Source: Scatophagus argus
Lineage: Eukaryota; Chordata; Actinopteri; Scatophagidae
Length of the DNA stretch: 64,000 nucleotides
Direction: 5' to 3'
Assembly: GCF_020382885.2 (NCBI RefSeq)
Contig: NC_058506.1
Coordinates: forward strand, 20,324,818 to 20,388,817
The notes under the pieces were generated by a model. That model did no database searches. It saw nothing but the letters and a program-made list of their open reading frames with translations, and was not told where the DNA came from. The translations under genes were made by a program, and so were the position numbers. The stretch's first letter is position 1, and each line of letters opens with the position of its first letter. Below are positions 1 to 10,999 of this stretch, in pieces.

Positions 1-1566
1 GGCTGCAGGTGTTACACAAATAACATCTCACACAGTGTTTAAGTGTAGAAAATTCATTTGGTACAAAATATTGTCTGCATTGCTACAACATAAAATCACA
101 GGATGAAAAAAATGTACAAATCAATTTGACTTGTAGATAAAAAATAATAATAATAATAACATAATAATCATAATAATGATTACTTTAGGATAATCACATT
201 TAAATTGTATTAAACTGTGGATCCCAGTGTAGGCCACTACATTACAGCGCTGGATTTCATATTCCTTCTTATTTTGAAACATATACTATATTTATTGTAC
301 TTTTGCATTAGCGTATCACAGTTATTATTTACTTCAGTGCTTAGTCCAGCTTTCACCATCATCCTTAAAGAAACATTTAGATATCAGATTAATATATATT
401 GTGTCCGGTCAGGAGCATCCCAAACCTGGGATCAATACAGAAAAGATACTGTAAAAGACGTCCAGCTTAGTTTTTATAATAGAAACATTATTAATTTCTT
501 AGTGTTAACAGTCACACTATAAGATACAGCCGCAGAAGAAGAAATTTAAAGTGCAAACTACACAAACAGGTAAAGGGACGGCTTGGACGGCTTTATAAAA
601 ACTTGTGGACAGTGTAGAGTCATCTCAGATGAATCTGCACTTACATATACTTCATCATATTTTATTATCCATGAAACATGCAGTTTGTTTCATCATCCTT
701 CGTAGTGTTTGTCTCCATTTTCCAGAACCCCTCATTCAACTCGTGAACACGCTAAGTGTTTAAGAGTTCAATGGGTCAAAGTTAGATGAGAAGACTGATC
801 ATGTCATGTCTGTGTGCTACCTGTGGCGCTACAGCTAGCAGCCAGTTAGCTTAGTTTAGCATACAGACAGGAAACGGGGAAAAATGAAAATGACACAGTA
901 TGTCTTGTTGGTTTACAACAAGACAAACAGCAAATCATAGTTTTTTTGGTGGATTTTGGATTTTCATGCCTGGGCTACTGCGCACAAAATGTAACAAATT
1001 TAACAAAGGAGACATTACATGTTAATCAGTAAGCTGTGTTGATCAGTAGACTTTGTTACCTTTGAGCAGCAATAAGCTAGCTGAGCTAGCCAGCTGCTGC
1101 CTGTAGCTTCAGATTTAGCAAACCGACACAAAAGTGGTACCAATCTTCTCATCTAACTTTCATCAAGAAAGTGAATAAGTATACTTCCTAAAAAGTCAAA
1201 ACTACTATTCCATGTGGTCTCTCAATGGAGAAAATGGTCAACACTGTTTAAGTGTTGTAGTGTTCCTTTTACATTCAGTATGGCTAATATGATGTTAAAC
1301 CAAGCAGGGAACACTCCTGCTTTAGCCATCAGGCTCTAGAGTGGCAGTTCCTACAATGGCCACTAGATGCTGAGTCCATTTAAAAAGTCCAAACTTCTCT
1401 TTTGGTGTTTGGGAGGAAATATTTGTCCCACAATACGTCCTGAATTCAAAAGTCTGTCCGTTGTTTAAGCTTTAAATTGTTCCATCAGAAGACTCTGGGT
1501 GACATCACCGACACTACATTCATTGTTAATTCCTTCATGGCCCTGCATGTACACCGTTCGCTCACA
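1..1566. other. 3' flank / probable 3' UTR of lrrc32 with dispersed repeat
   Basis: No coding exon is visible. The part nearest the lrrc32 stop codon is presumably its 3' UTR; the true polyA site cannot be fixed because several minus-strand AATAAA-like words occur. Between about 785 and 1200 lie two arms in opposite orientation of a decayed dispersed repeat (see separate entry). Confidence 0.5.
785..1200. repeat. Decayed teleost dispersed repeat, two inverted arms
   Basis: The left arm (about 785-890) reads GTTAGATGAGAAGA, then CAGCCAGTTAGCTTAG with TTTAGCATACAGACAGGAAAC. The right arm (about 1070-1200), read on the minus strand, gives the same order: CACTTTCTTG, GTTAGATGAGAAGATTGGTACCAC, then GCAGCAGCTGGCTAGC. 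Similar words recur near 49.8, 52.8 and 59.9 kb. I recognise this as a repeat type common in percomorph genomes but cannot name its family. Confidence 0.6.
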
Positions 1567-3393
1567 TTATGCAATAAATCTTCGGTTGTGCTTTCGTTTC
1601 CTTGAGTGGCAACATTTAAATAGCACCCCGAACACAATCATCACAAGTAACGCTACCAGCACAACAGCAACAACGTAGTTTCGGATGCCTGCTTTATGAC
1701 ACATTTCCTGGGTCACCTTCTCGATGTTGACGGGTTCTGAGTACTCCTCGTGAACGCAGGTCACGATCTCGATATCGGGTACCACCACACCCGAGTGCTG
1801 CACTATGTGCAGGAAGTCGAGGTTGCTGCAGCAGCTCAGAGGGTTGGAGCCCATATAAAGGGTTTTTAGTGAGCGCTCCAGAGCAAGCATGGTGCTGTAA
1901 TCCAGGGTGACCAGGTTGTTGTTTTGCAGATTTAGTGACTCGATTGAAGAATCTCTGTTCCACATAGGCAGAGTGGTTAACTGGTTAGTGGACAAGTCGA
2001 TGTGTTTGAGACTCCTCAGCGATGACAAGTCTGCGTTTAGGTTGGAAATGTTGTTTTCCCTCAGGAAGAGGTGAATCAGGGAATGCTCCAGACCAGAGAG
2101 GGAGTGTTTGTCCAGGACTAAACCCGGGTTCAGTGACAAGTCCAGTGACTTCAGAGCCGTGTTGGCAAATGCATTTGCCGGCAGCGTCCTCAGACTGTTT
2201 TCAGATAGGTTCAGGAACTGTAAGTTTGCCATGGAAGCAAACGAGACACAATCTTGAGGATCCTGGTGGTTTTTATCCAATTCACAGATTATCAGATTAT
2301 TCTGCTGGAGCTGCAGGAGATTGATACTGGGAAGTCTTTGAAAAATTTGATGGTCCAGGACAGCAAGGTCATTTCCTTGCAAGTAGAGCTCTTCCAGCGA
2401 TTGCAGAGTGTTTTCTCCAAATGTCAGACTCTGCAGTGAATTATAGCTGAGATTGATAATCTTCACTGTCTGTAGAAGGACTTCATTAGTGATAGAAAAT
2501 GAACTGATACAATTGTTGCTCACATTCAGCACCTCAAGTGAATCCATACAGTTAAAAAATAACTCTGGTAAGCTTTGGAGTTGGTTGTAGCTCATGTCCA
2601 AGTACCTCACGTGATCAATGTTTTCATGACCTCTCTGGACACCAACGTGCTGAATTTGGTTTCGTGAAACATCCAGGTATTTAAGCACGTTTTTATGAGG
2701 CAGAAAAGGAAAATGAGTCATTTTGTTTTCACTCAGATCTAAACACTCAAGTTTAAAGAAATGTTGTGATTTTGTGCTTTGGAAAAGCTCCATGCTGTTC
2801 TTGCTGAGATTGAGCACTGTTAAATTATAGAGATTAAAGTCTGTGATGCATGTGATTGAGTTCTTGGACAAATCGAGCTCAGTCAGACGATCCAGGGAGT
2901 CAAAAGCTCCATCTTCAATCTCCAAGATGACGTTATTGTGAAGGCTGATTTTTCTCAAGGACAGGGATCCACGGAAAGTATATTGTGTTATTTTGGTGAT
3001 GCTATTACCATTCAGAGAGAGGTTTTTCAGTGATGGCGAATCAGCCAGGAAATAGTCCGACATTCCTGTGTACAGCCCATTGCTTGAAAGATCAAGTGAC
3101 TCTACAGCTGTAAGAGGCCCGATGTTGATCTTGGAGAGGGCAAAAACATTCAGATGATTCCTGGACAGGTTCAGGACTTTTAGATCTGTCATGTCTTTGA
3201 AGAGCCCCGGCTGGATGAAGTGGATCTTGTTCGAGTGAAGATTCAGGTGACGGAAGCCAGTGTGGTTTGCTAAAGTTTCCTGGGTAAGAATTTGCACTTG
3301 GTTACAAGAAAGATCCAGCATTTGGACGCCATGAGGAAGGTTGACTGGGGCACCTCTAAGGCTCAGATCACTGCAAAACACATCCATCTGGAC
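1567..3393 (-). CDS. lrrc32: lrrc32 main exon (LRR ectodomain, TM, tail, stop)
   Basis: A single exon carries 608 residues plus the stop codon, the usual architecture of GARP and NRROS genes where almost the whole protein sits in one exon. The transmembrane segment is the hydrophobic run after GIRNY; the cytoplasmic tail is only about 15 residues and has no signalling motif, as in mammalian GARP. Many NxS/T sites lie in the LRRs (for example NLS, NVS, NHT). Confidence 0.92.
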   Translation of the reverse strand, partial: VQMDVFCSDLSLRGAPVNLPHGVQMLDLSCNQVQILTQETLANHTGFRHLNLHSNKIHFIQPGLFKDMTDLKVLNLSRNHLNVFALSKINIGPLTAVESLDLSSNGLYTGMSDYFLADSPSLKNLSLNGNSITKITQYTFRGSLSLRKISLHNNVILEIEDGAFDSLDRLTELDLSKNSITCITDFNLYNLTVLNLSKNSMELFQSTKSQHFFKLECLDLSENKMTHFPFLPHKNVLKYLDVSRNQIQHVGVQRGHENIDHVRYLDMSYNQLQSLPELFFNCMDSLEVLNVSNNCISSFSITNEVLLQTVKIINLSYNSLQSLTFGENTLQSLEELYLQGNDLAVLDHQIFQRLPSINLLQLQQNNLIICELDKNHQDPQDCVSFASMANLQFLNLSENSLRTLPANAFANTALKSLDLSLNPGLVLDKHSLSGLEHSLIHLFLRENNISNLNADLSSLRSLKHIDLSTNQLTTLPMWNRDSSIESLNLQNNNLVTLDYSTMLALERSLKTLYMGSNPLSCCSNLDFLHIVQHSGVVVPDIEIVTCVHEEYSEPVNIEKVTQEMCHKAGIRNYVVAVVLVALLVMIVFGVLFKCCHSRKRKHNRRFIA

Positions 3394-5674
3394 CTAAGAA
3401 CAAAGACAAACACACAAGACTGATTATGTCGGCATCTTGCCAACTTGCCTGGCCATGACACAATACAGACCCCATGTTTAAAGCGTATGTGGAGGGTCGA
3501 TTTATGAGTCAGTGTATCTACGCAATGTTCTTGGCAGCAACACAGTCCTCTGAGGTTTATGAAAAAAAAAAGCTTTTTACAATCAGTATTTCTCTTTACA
3601 TTGCTTCAGAAAAGTTACAAATCTATTTAATAACTAATAACACGGTTCTGAAGCTTTTCAACCAAGCTTCAGTTTAAAGGAAATACACCTCACATTTTTA
3701 TGGCCAACCCACAGCTTTCGTTGTCTTCTCTCCCCTTTCTCTTAATAGATTCAAATATTTAAGCTATTAAGTGTAGCTTATAATTGAAGCCATATGGCCA
3801 GTGACCCCCCTTGTCCAAAAACAGCTCATAAAACTGTCTGTGTTTGCTCTCCGAGACAGAATACATTGAGCTTCTTGGCATATTTGTGGTGTCCTGAAAG
3901 TGGCATTCCTCAGTGCTTACATGCTGGCAACAAACACAAACACAATAATTTAGTCATGACTGAGGGCAAAACATCTTGTAGCTTATAACGAACAAACTGA
4001 TTATTAAAAAACACAATCGTTTCTCTGTAACATCAGGCATTACTGCTTGCTCCTGAAAACCCTAAACTTAAGCGCTTGTACGTGTAACATTAGATAAACA
4101 CGTGCAGTGTTTTAAATTATATTTAGCAATAGTAATCCTGAAACAAATGACCACTTGTCCAACAGAGATGAGAACTGAGGTAAGAAACAGAAACAGCCAC
4201 AGGTTTCTGCTGTCATTCCTCCTCTCCATAGTGAACCCAGAATGCTCCTTTACTGGCATGACTCCAGCAGGAGAGATGGGGCGGACAGGACAAAACCCAC
4301 ACAAAAATCCACACATGAATCCTTATTTTGTTCAAAAAGTTCAGCAAAGTTCAGCCTGCAGGTAACAGGAGTCTTCCTCACCATACAGTGCTTCACAACG
4401 AGAGGATTTTACCCATAAGCCGACACACACCTCAAACTCTGCATCCCTTGTTCTGACTGCTGCCCTCATGTGTCCCAGAAATCCTTTTGTATCACCATGA
4501 CAACTGACAACCAATTAGCCATCGACAGGAGTCTCATCCGCCACATAAAGTCCATACTCGGCAGGGGTTTTTAAAATTGTTTTACTGCACATTTCTTTCT
4601 TCTTTCTAGTTTTGACACGGCAGAAATGAGCAATAATCGATAGGTTTGTTTAGTTATTTATAATTTTCTCAACTAACTGTGCAATTTTAAGTTAGTTTCA
4701 CTTGCTCCTCCATTCAATTTAGGACAGAAATGTCGTACGTTTTATTTATTTCACAAGTGTAGTCAGAGGTTACTTTTCTGATTTGAGAAAATGATGGGAA
4801 ATAAATCATTGAGGTTCCCCGGGGTGGACTGCAGCTCACTGACTTAGGGGGTTTTAAGGCATCAATAATGAGCTGCAGTATGCATGGGTCAAGTCCAGTT
4901 TTTATTTTTGGGCTGTTTTATGCCTTTATTTGATAGCAAATGGGCAGAGAAACTGATGGGAAATGACATGCTGCACAGACACACGCTACAGCACAACCGA
5001 GTCTGTGACCATCACTGAGCGGTTTCTCGGTTTGAGGCTATAAATAGTAGTGATTCAACCAACATCATTAACGTCCTTATTTTCAGATCCTGAGAAAACA
5101 GACTCCTCCAGTATTCAAGATGCATGTTACATTTCAAGTTTGTTACACAATTCCAATGATGAGCCGCAGTGATTCACCAGATACGAGGAAACCTACTGTA
5201 CATTTTTTGATAAATGGTGACTTAGACTGACGAAAGAGCTTTGCAGTGTAATACAAAAACACTTCCAGATTTTCTTCCAGTGAAGCCAAAAAACATTTCA
5301 CTGTCCAAATATTGAGGTCTGAAGGTCTGACGGCAGCAGAGTTCAAGAGCTGGAACTAATAAATCAGATCCTCTCTGGTCAAAAGCTTTCAAATAAACTA
5401 TCTGCCTGTAGATAATCTGAAAATACCTGATGGATTAGGTGCCTCATCCGAGTTGCCAAGGGCAACCCATGAAAATAAACTCAGGACGGATGAAAAAAGC
5501 CTCATACATTTTGAGCATCTATTTAACTGAAAATGTGAGCAATGTGTCTGGAGATGCTGAGTTTAAACGGGTTGTACTTACAACTTGGCACAGAGGGAGG
5601 TGGCGGGGAGAACGTGCGGACGCCGCCACGCAGCAGCTGACCAACGGCAGGAAGAGCAGCTGGAAGACGGCCAT
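1567..5674 (-). CDS. lrrc32: Leucine-rich repeat-containing protein 32 (GARP), two coding exons
   Basis: Type I membrane protein that in mammals tethers latent TGF-beta on regulatory T cells, platelets and endothelium for integrin-driven activation. Coding exons are 5582-5674 and 1567-3393, phase 0, giving 639 aa (human about 662). Exon 1 encodes a signal peptide starting MAVFQLLFLPLVSCC; its donor is a perfect GTAAGT. Joining the exons makes an N-terminal cap C-x8-C (LCQV then VQMDVFC), as in human GARP. About 20 LRRs follow, including the family-typical ENLSLN/LDLS runs and IEDGAFDSL, NSITCITDF segments, then a C-terminal cap with SNPLSCC, a juxtamembrane CHKAGIRNY, one transmembrane helix and a short basic tail ending RKRKHNRRFIA (human RRQKFNQQYKA). 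The end segments separate GARP from its paralogue NRROS. The Met at 3387 is internal; an acceptor TTCTTAG stands 9 nt before it. Identification is by recalled sequence, so orthology is inferred. Confidence 0.9.
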
Positions 5675-5678
5675 GGTG
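5582..5678 (-). CDS. lrrc32: lrrc32 first coding exon (signal peptide)
   Basis: The exon holds only four untranslated bases (CACC, a good Kozak context) before ATG at 5674, because a strong acceptor with a CTCTCTCTCCCC tract and GCTGCAG ends at 5679. At least one non-coding 5' exon must therefore lie further along the minus strand. The encoded 31 residues are a signal peptide plus the first cap cysteine. Donor GTAAGT at 5581. Confidence 0.8.
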
Positions 5679-7003
5679 CTGCAGCACGGGGAGAGAGAGC
5701 CCAGATCACACAGGTTAGAAGCACATGAATGCAGGAAGCATGTTGTAGGTGATATAACACGAAAAGGGAAGGAAGAGGGAAGTGGCCCTACCTACTATGT
5801 GACATGACCTATGCTATTTATGCCCTGCGATACAAAAGGGGCTTTTTGTTGCTTGACATTTCTCTTTTGCACTGCCTGATATATATAGCTGCAGAACTGG
5901 TAGTGTTGCGAAAGAATGACTAAGCAAATGAAGCTAACTGGTTTCCATAAGTTCTGAGTAAATGTAATCGCTTGTGTTTGGAAACAGAAAAAACAGAGAT
6001 TGTTTTGTCGGGCCTTAGATGTGAGTCATCTTTTACGAGACACAAGTTCTTCTGTGCCTCGTTATTTTGCGGAAACTAAGATATTTCCTGATAGGTTCCC
6101 CTGAACAATACAAAAGAACGTGCAGCCTTGCGGGGTAGACAATGTGGGAGTAATTAGCATCGCAGCGATGGTAAGTACCCAGCCATGATAAGGACGCGGA
6201 AATTTAGGTGAAACAGAAGAGGTAGCACAGAGGTTTGCAAAAAAAAAAAAAACAACAACAACAACACCCGGTAAAGGCTTTAAAATTAGAAATGCTAGCA
6301 GCTGTTGCTGTGAAAGCTCAAATGCTGTTAATTTCAGTGCTAAATAAGGTTAAGTTCATGTGAAAGGTTCCCTCCACTCTTACGTGAGACCTTCACATAA
6401 CCACAGATTTGCTCTTTCAGATACTCATCACAGGGTTTTCATGTGATGTCCGTGAGCAAATGCCAGCTTACTGAGCAGATGAAGACCCGTCATTCATTCG
6501 GCGCTACAGAGTTTGTTGGTGGTTAAAAATGCAAAACTAATTTTTGTCCTCAGCAGCTCAGATGCAATTAATGTGACGAAAAAGCTGCAAGACTTGTTTT
6601 TCATGACGTGGAAATTTACTGTGAAAGTCAGTTGCAGAAAACATTTACAGTCTGACAAAACGTTGCAGTTATTAATCAGCGACACATTTTCTCACTTTCT
6701 CAAGCAAGAAGTGGACTTCCAGGTAATGTGAGCGTTTCCACTTCATTCAACATCTACGGCTTTACATCGTGATCAAAGCTTTGCTATCTTTTTATATTCA
6801 GTTAAAATGCATGATCAAAGATTAGATCAGCAGTTAGTGTCACTTCTTGTCACATTGCGAGTTGTTATCAGTTCTCCCAAAGAGTCATTTACAGTATAAC
6901 CTTCCTCTGCTTTCATTTAAATAATGTTTGAGGCCCTAAAATGTTAAAGTGTTAGAGAAACACGTGTGCGTATCAGAACTTTGTTGTTTTATCTTCACTC
7001 TCC

Positions 7004-7076
7004 CGTCATCACGACCCCCCAGATTTATCTTCTGACCTTCTGAGGGGGCCCGACCCTGATGTTTGGAACCACTGGA
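7004..7076 (-). mobile_element. hAT-like element terminus (MITE fragment)
   Basis: On the minus strand the piece begins CCAGTGGTTCCAAACATCAG and continues with GGGTCGGGCCCC and AGAAGATAAATCT. The same ordered words occur on the plus strand at 55,573. The CAGTGGTTCTCAA start is typical of hAT termini in fish. The opposite end was not found, so this is a fragment. Confidence 0.55.
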
Positions 7077-7389
7077 CTAAACTAAGATTAGCTTCACCTC
7101 AGCCCACCACCTTCCATAAAATGCTGCACCCTTGAAGCATGAGAATCAACAGTCTAACAATGTTATTTATAATAATACATCAGTAACAGCAGGAAGAAGT
7201 ACTCTTACTTTTGATACTTTAAATCCATTTCACTAACAGTAACTACTTGTTAACTTTAAATTTCCACTCAGGACCAGCAGTTAAACTTTAATTTAATAAG
7301 TAATCAAAAAGTTGAGAGAAGTTCACACTTTCCTGCTTCTTAACTGCTGAATTTCCATGTTTTTTAATTACAAGTTTTTTGTTTTCCTT

Positions 7390-7625
7390 TATACTGAGAG
7401 TAGAAGAAGTATTTAGCTCCTTTACTTAAGTAAAAATACAAATAAAAAATAAAAACAAATAAAAAAAATCCAGAGGTTTTATCTGAAAACCTGGGTCATA
7501 TTTTTAATGTAAATCTTTGTAAACTGCTAACACTTCAGTATTTGTACTTTGCAGGGCCTGTGACAGAGTATTTTTTACATTGGTTTACTGGTACTTTCAC
7601 TCAAGTAAAGCATCTGAGCACCTCC
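7390..7625. repeat. Dispersed teleost repeat (AAGTAAAAGT-type)
   Basis: Words such as TTTACTTAAGTAAAAATAC, TATTTGTACTTTGCAGGG, and ACTTTCACTCAAGTAAAGCATCTGAGCACCTCCTCCAC match a repeat widespread in spiny-rayed fishes. Related copies lie near 10.15, 25.7, 48.8 and 55.8 kb. No coding potential. Confidence 0.5.
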
Positions 7626-9342
7626 TCCACATTCCCATTTGTAACCATGCACACGCACATCTGCTCTCACAGCCCAAAGCTTCCATGAAGAACATGCATG
7701 AAGAGCTGAACATTTACCTCACTTTCAGCTGATGACTAATCCTCGTCGAGCCTCCTGACCATTTTGATTTCACATCCTCAGCACGCAAACCCACCCACTC
7801 ACGGATCGATAACCAAGCGAGCGCCGCAAGCCAAAAGCTTCCCTCAGCTGACTCTTCCCTCCACATCTCACGGCTGCTGCGGCTGCTGTCCAGCCATCAC
7901 ATCCTGTGAGAATATCCTGCACTGCTCTGCCCTCTTCCCCCCTCCCACTGTTCTCAGGGAAATGCCTTATAAGGGGGTTGGGAAGTCCACTGTTATGCTC
8001 CGCTTCAAGGACACACTGGGTGGGGGGGGGCAAAAAAAATAATAAAAATCCCCCTATTAATCCTAAAGTTGGAGCATTTCTTCAGAAAATAGTTTGGATG
8101 TTCTCACACACCAGCCTCCATTTGGAATTTGGGTCATTTTATGTTTGCCCACAAGCCAAAAGTTCAAAGTATACTCAGCCTTCCACGTGTTTATCATCTT
8201 GGATTTTTTAAAAAGCTTTCATGGATATGGAGAAAGAATGTGCTGATGCTCCACATCTCCACCCAGAGAGACCAAACATCAGCTGCAGTTATTGATGGAT
8301 TTATAAGAACCCGTCCGCTCATCTTACGCGTGTGGGCGTGCTGAGAAATCGCACATCCTTTTCAGGACTGTGGGAGTGAGTCTGATTTTTCATCTGGCTT
8401 GTCTCTGGTTCGTCAGACTGTCAACAAACAAGTCTGTAATTACAGTGAGTAAGACCAGTTTACACATACAGACAAATTAGCTTCATCTGACTGTACATCT
8501 GTCTGAGCGTCTCGAACAAAGTGAGGAAAACTTTCCCCTCCTTCAGTGATGTGATCGTTGTCCAAGTGAGCCTCAGAGCTGAAGCAGGACCCACAGATGA
8601 TTAAATGTGTCACAACAGGGGCGGACAAAGTATTCACAAAATCTCTTTTGGTGTAAAAATACTCTGATTTCCACCTTCTTCCATTCTGTCTTTTTGTATT
8701 GATTCTCTTGCAGGTTGATATTGCTGTACTAATATGTTCACAACCAACATGGAAGACTGATTTTATATTCATTAAGCAAAATGATAATAGAATGCAATGT
8801 AAAAGTGCTCACATCTCCAAAGGGAAGGATTCATTTCATTAAGTATAAATACTTCCTAGGCAGTACATTTGTATTATTAATATTATTGTTACTATTACGG
8901 AAGAAGCTGCTAATTTTTAAACCTTTTATATATTTTATAAAAACAATCTCAAAAAGAAGATGAAGATGGTCTCCGTCTTCTGGAGTCTGTGTAACACAGC
9001 TGAAAGCTCCAACAAAAGCTTGTAAGTTGACTTTGAGTTGTGTTTGTTCTCATTCCTGATGTGAAAAGTCAACTTTGATGCTTTTCACTGAAGACAACGC
9101 AGGCAACAAGTCCTGAAGCTTCTAAAACCTCCATGATGAGGACAGTGCGACGTGGTTGAAAGCTCCACAAAAGGTCAGTAAGGAGGCCTTGAGACTTCAA
9201 GTCCGGTCAGTCACTGTTTCGTACACAAATCTCCACAAAAAAAGTAACTGGTTGCTGTCAAATATGAAAAATCCACCAGCACAGCTGACAGGCACATCAG
9301 GTGAGAAAGAACAAACGTGATCGCAGAAAGAATAAAGCAAGT

Positions 9343-9391
9343 GAAGAAGAAGAAGAAGAAGAAGAAGAAGAAGAAGAGGAGGAGGAGGAGT
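9343..9391. repeat. AAG/AGG trinucleotide repeat
   Basis: About ten AAG units pass into AGG units. It abuts a splice-donor-like GTAAGA on the minus strand (9396), so in that direction it would form a pyrimidine-rich start of an intron. Confidence 0.9.
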
Positions 9392-9396
9392 CTTAC

Positions 9397-9440
9397 CTGC
9401 TCTCTTCTGCAGTGCTTTCACAGTGGGTCTGGTGTCACAT
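9397..9440 (-). other. Candidate non-coding 5' exon end for lrrc32
   Basis: Minus-strand sequence GCAGAAGAGAGCAG is followed by GTAAGA, a strong donor. Since the first coding exon of lrrc32 has an acceptor 4 nt before its ATG, an upstream non-coding exon is required and this is one candidate. The upstream boundary is not visible; the 10.8 kb donor is the competing choice. Confidence 0.25.
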
Positions 9441-9507
9441 TCGCCATCCTGTCATCCTTCACTATGGTTTATAATGAAGGATGACACCCCAGTGTCATGT
9501 GTTCTGT

Positions 9508-9535
9508 CACACACACACACACACACACACACACA
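9508..9535. repeat. (CA)n microsatellite
   Basis: About 13 perfect CA units. Confidence 0.95.
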
Positions 9536-9658
9536 AGCTCCTATTACAAATCAAAGAGATCACATGATGCACACCTTCTCTGGGCAGCGTCCCCTTTTTA
9601 TATTTCCAGGGATTTCCAGACTTGTTTGCTTATCAGCGCAGCACCACTGATGTGATGT

Positions 9659-9688
9659 GGTGTGTGTGTGTGTGTGTGTGTGTGTGTG
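9659..9688. repeat. (GT)n microsatellite
   Basis: About 14 perfect TG units. Confidence 0.95.
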
Positions 9689-9881
9689 ATGGGGTTTTCC
9701 TTTGTCTCCTGGAGGTACACGGTGAGATCATAGGGATGTTATTCCAAGATATTAATCATTAATTCAACGACAGGTGGCAGGAGGGGGTGTGACAGTTTAT
9801 TTAAGGTGCTGAACGATCGATTGGATCAACTCTGCCTCCTGCTGCTCACACACACACACTGCAGCCTTTGCCTCACCGTCG

Positions 9882-9883
<2 letters not shown>

Positions 9884-9925
<42 letters not shown>
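9884..9925. repeat. (GT)n microsatellite
   Basis: About 21 perfect GT units; a third dinucleotide array within 450 bp. Confidence 0.95.
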
Positions 9926-9926
<1 letters not shown>

Positions 9927-10714
9927 TGGAAGTTACAAGTTACTTTGATCTTATACACAGAAATGTGCTTTTCGGTGTGTAGTTATGGATTTAAGGGTCC
10001 CTCACAGGTGTTCTCAGGTACGCCGCTGCTGTTGTTTTATTTTTTATATGACGCATGTATGCAGAAATGATCAGGCTACGTGCAGAAGATTATAAAATAC
10101 ATCATCTTTCAGCTCAAGAAATGCGACACCGGAAGGGGCCTTTTGCACAGTGAGTACTTTAAGGACCTTTTTGCTTGTAACTTCTGTGTACTTTTACTCA
10201 GGTAGAATTTCAAACACGACCTTTGCTCGTAACAGAGTATCCCTACACTGTGTTGTTGTTGAGCTTCTGGTTACTAATACAAAATGTAATCAACAAATTA
10301 AATATGATGTATTATTGTGTATTATTGTTGTATTGTTATGACTGGGGGGTAAAAGTCACAAACCACCCAGCTGTAAGTAAACCGAAATTAGTCTCACTTT
10401 TGACAGCTGCAACAACAAAGCGACGAGGACAGTAATTATTATAATCCAGTATTATAATTTACATGATTCTGAGAAGTACATGCTGATGCGAATACTTAGG
10501 TACTTTTCCTGTTGTGAAGTAAGACCGTGAGTACTAACACAGTACCAACAGTGAGTATCTGGACACTGCGGTACTTTCACGCGATACGAATGCAAACAAA
10601 GCTAACAAAAACATAAATTATAATAAATTAAATTAAGAAGAATTCACAGGAACATCCTCTGTTGCATATATTAAACACTCTTATGTAGTTGACATTGAAG
10701 TAATTTGCTTAAAT

Positions 10715-10985
10715 GAAACGGCGCCTGCGCAGTTGCACTTGAGTTCATCTCGCAGTAAAACACCGGGACCTGCTGCAGTAAAACTTAAAGGCAGCTCACC
10801 GGAAGTGACAGTTTGCTGAGCTCCTGTCGCACACGCCTGAGCTGCAAAATAAAATCAGCCTGACGGGCTTCAGGACGAGCGTCAAGTCCCACCATGAGTG
10901 TGCCAGTCGAAGCTCTTCTGCGTCTTCTTCGCCCTGTTGTTGATGATGATGATGATGATGGTGACCGCGTGGGATTTGACTGATC
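10715..10985. promoter_or_regulatory. Possible promoter / first-exon region with NRF1- and ETS-like sites
   Basis: A GC-richer island in AT-rich surroundings holds GGCGCCTGCGCAG (NRF1-like) near 10,720 and ACCGGAAGTGAC (ETS/GABP-like) near 10,798. On the minus strand a donor-like CCG/GTGAGC lies at 10,800-10,795, suggesting a non-coding first exon for lrrc32; on the plus strand a 29-codon frame starts at 10,893 and includes a GAT run giving six Asp. Direction and gene are uncertain. This is inference from motif content only. Confidence 0.35.
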
Positions 10986-10999
10986 GTATTTGGTTTGGG

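Larger units (their letters stand above)
5680..9396. other. Non-coding stretch, probable lrrc32 5' UTR intron and repeats
   Basis: I see no convincing coding exon on either strand. Recognisable pieces are a hAT-like terminus near 7.0 kb and a 'SAAGTAAAGSAT' type dispersed repeat around 7.4-7.6 kb. If lrrc32 starts at the candidate non-coding exon near 9.4 kb or at the promoter-like region at 10.8 kb, this stretch is its first intron. Confidence 0.4.

Noticed and set aside
1694..1963. Alternative frames over the lrrc32 exon
   Set aside because: Shadow frames of the LRR coding sequence; only the 608-residue frame shows periodic LxxLxLxxN.
4155..4229. Signal-peptide-like exon MERRNDSRNLWLFLFLTS... 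on the minus strand inside lrrc32 intron 1, in phase with exon 2
   Set aside because: Its donor is poor (CAA/GTGGTC) and it does not supply the N-cap cysteine. The exon at 5582-5674 has a perfect GTAAGT donor, a strong acceptor and the correct C-x8-C spacing. An alternative leader is possible but unsupported.
9197..9421. Minus-strand frame with a poly-Leu stretch resembling a signal peptide
   Set aside because: The Leu run is the translated AAG/AGG repeat. The frame opens straight after a splice-donor-like site and lacks other features.
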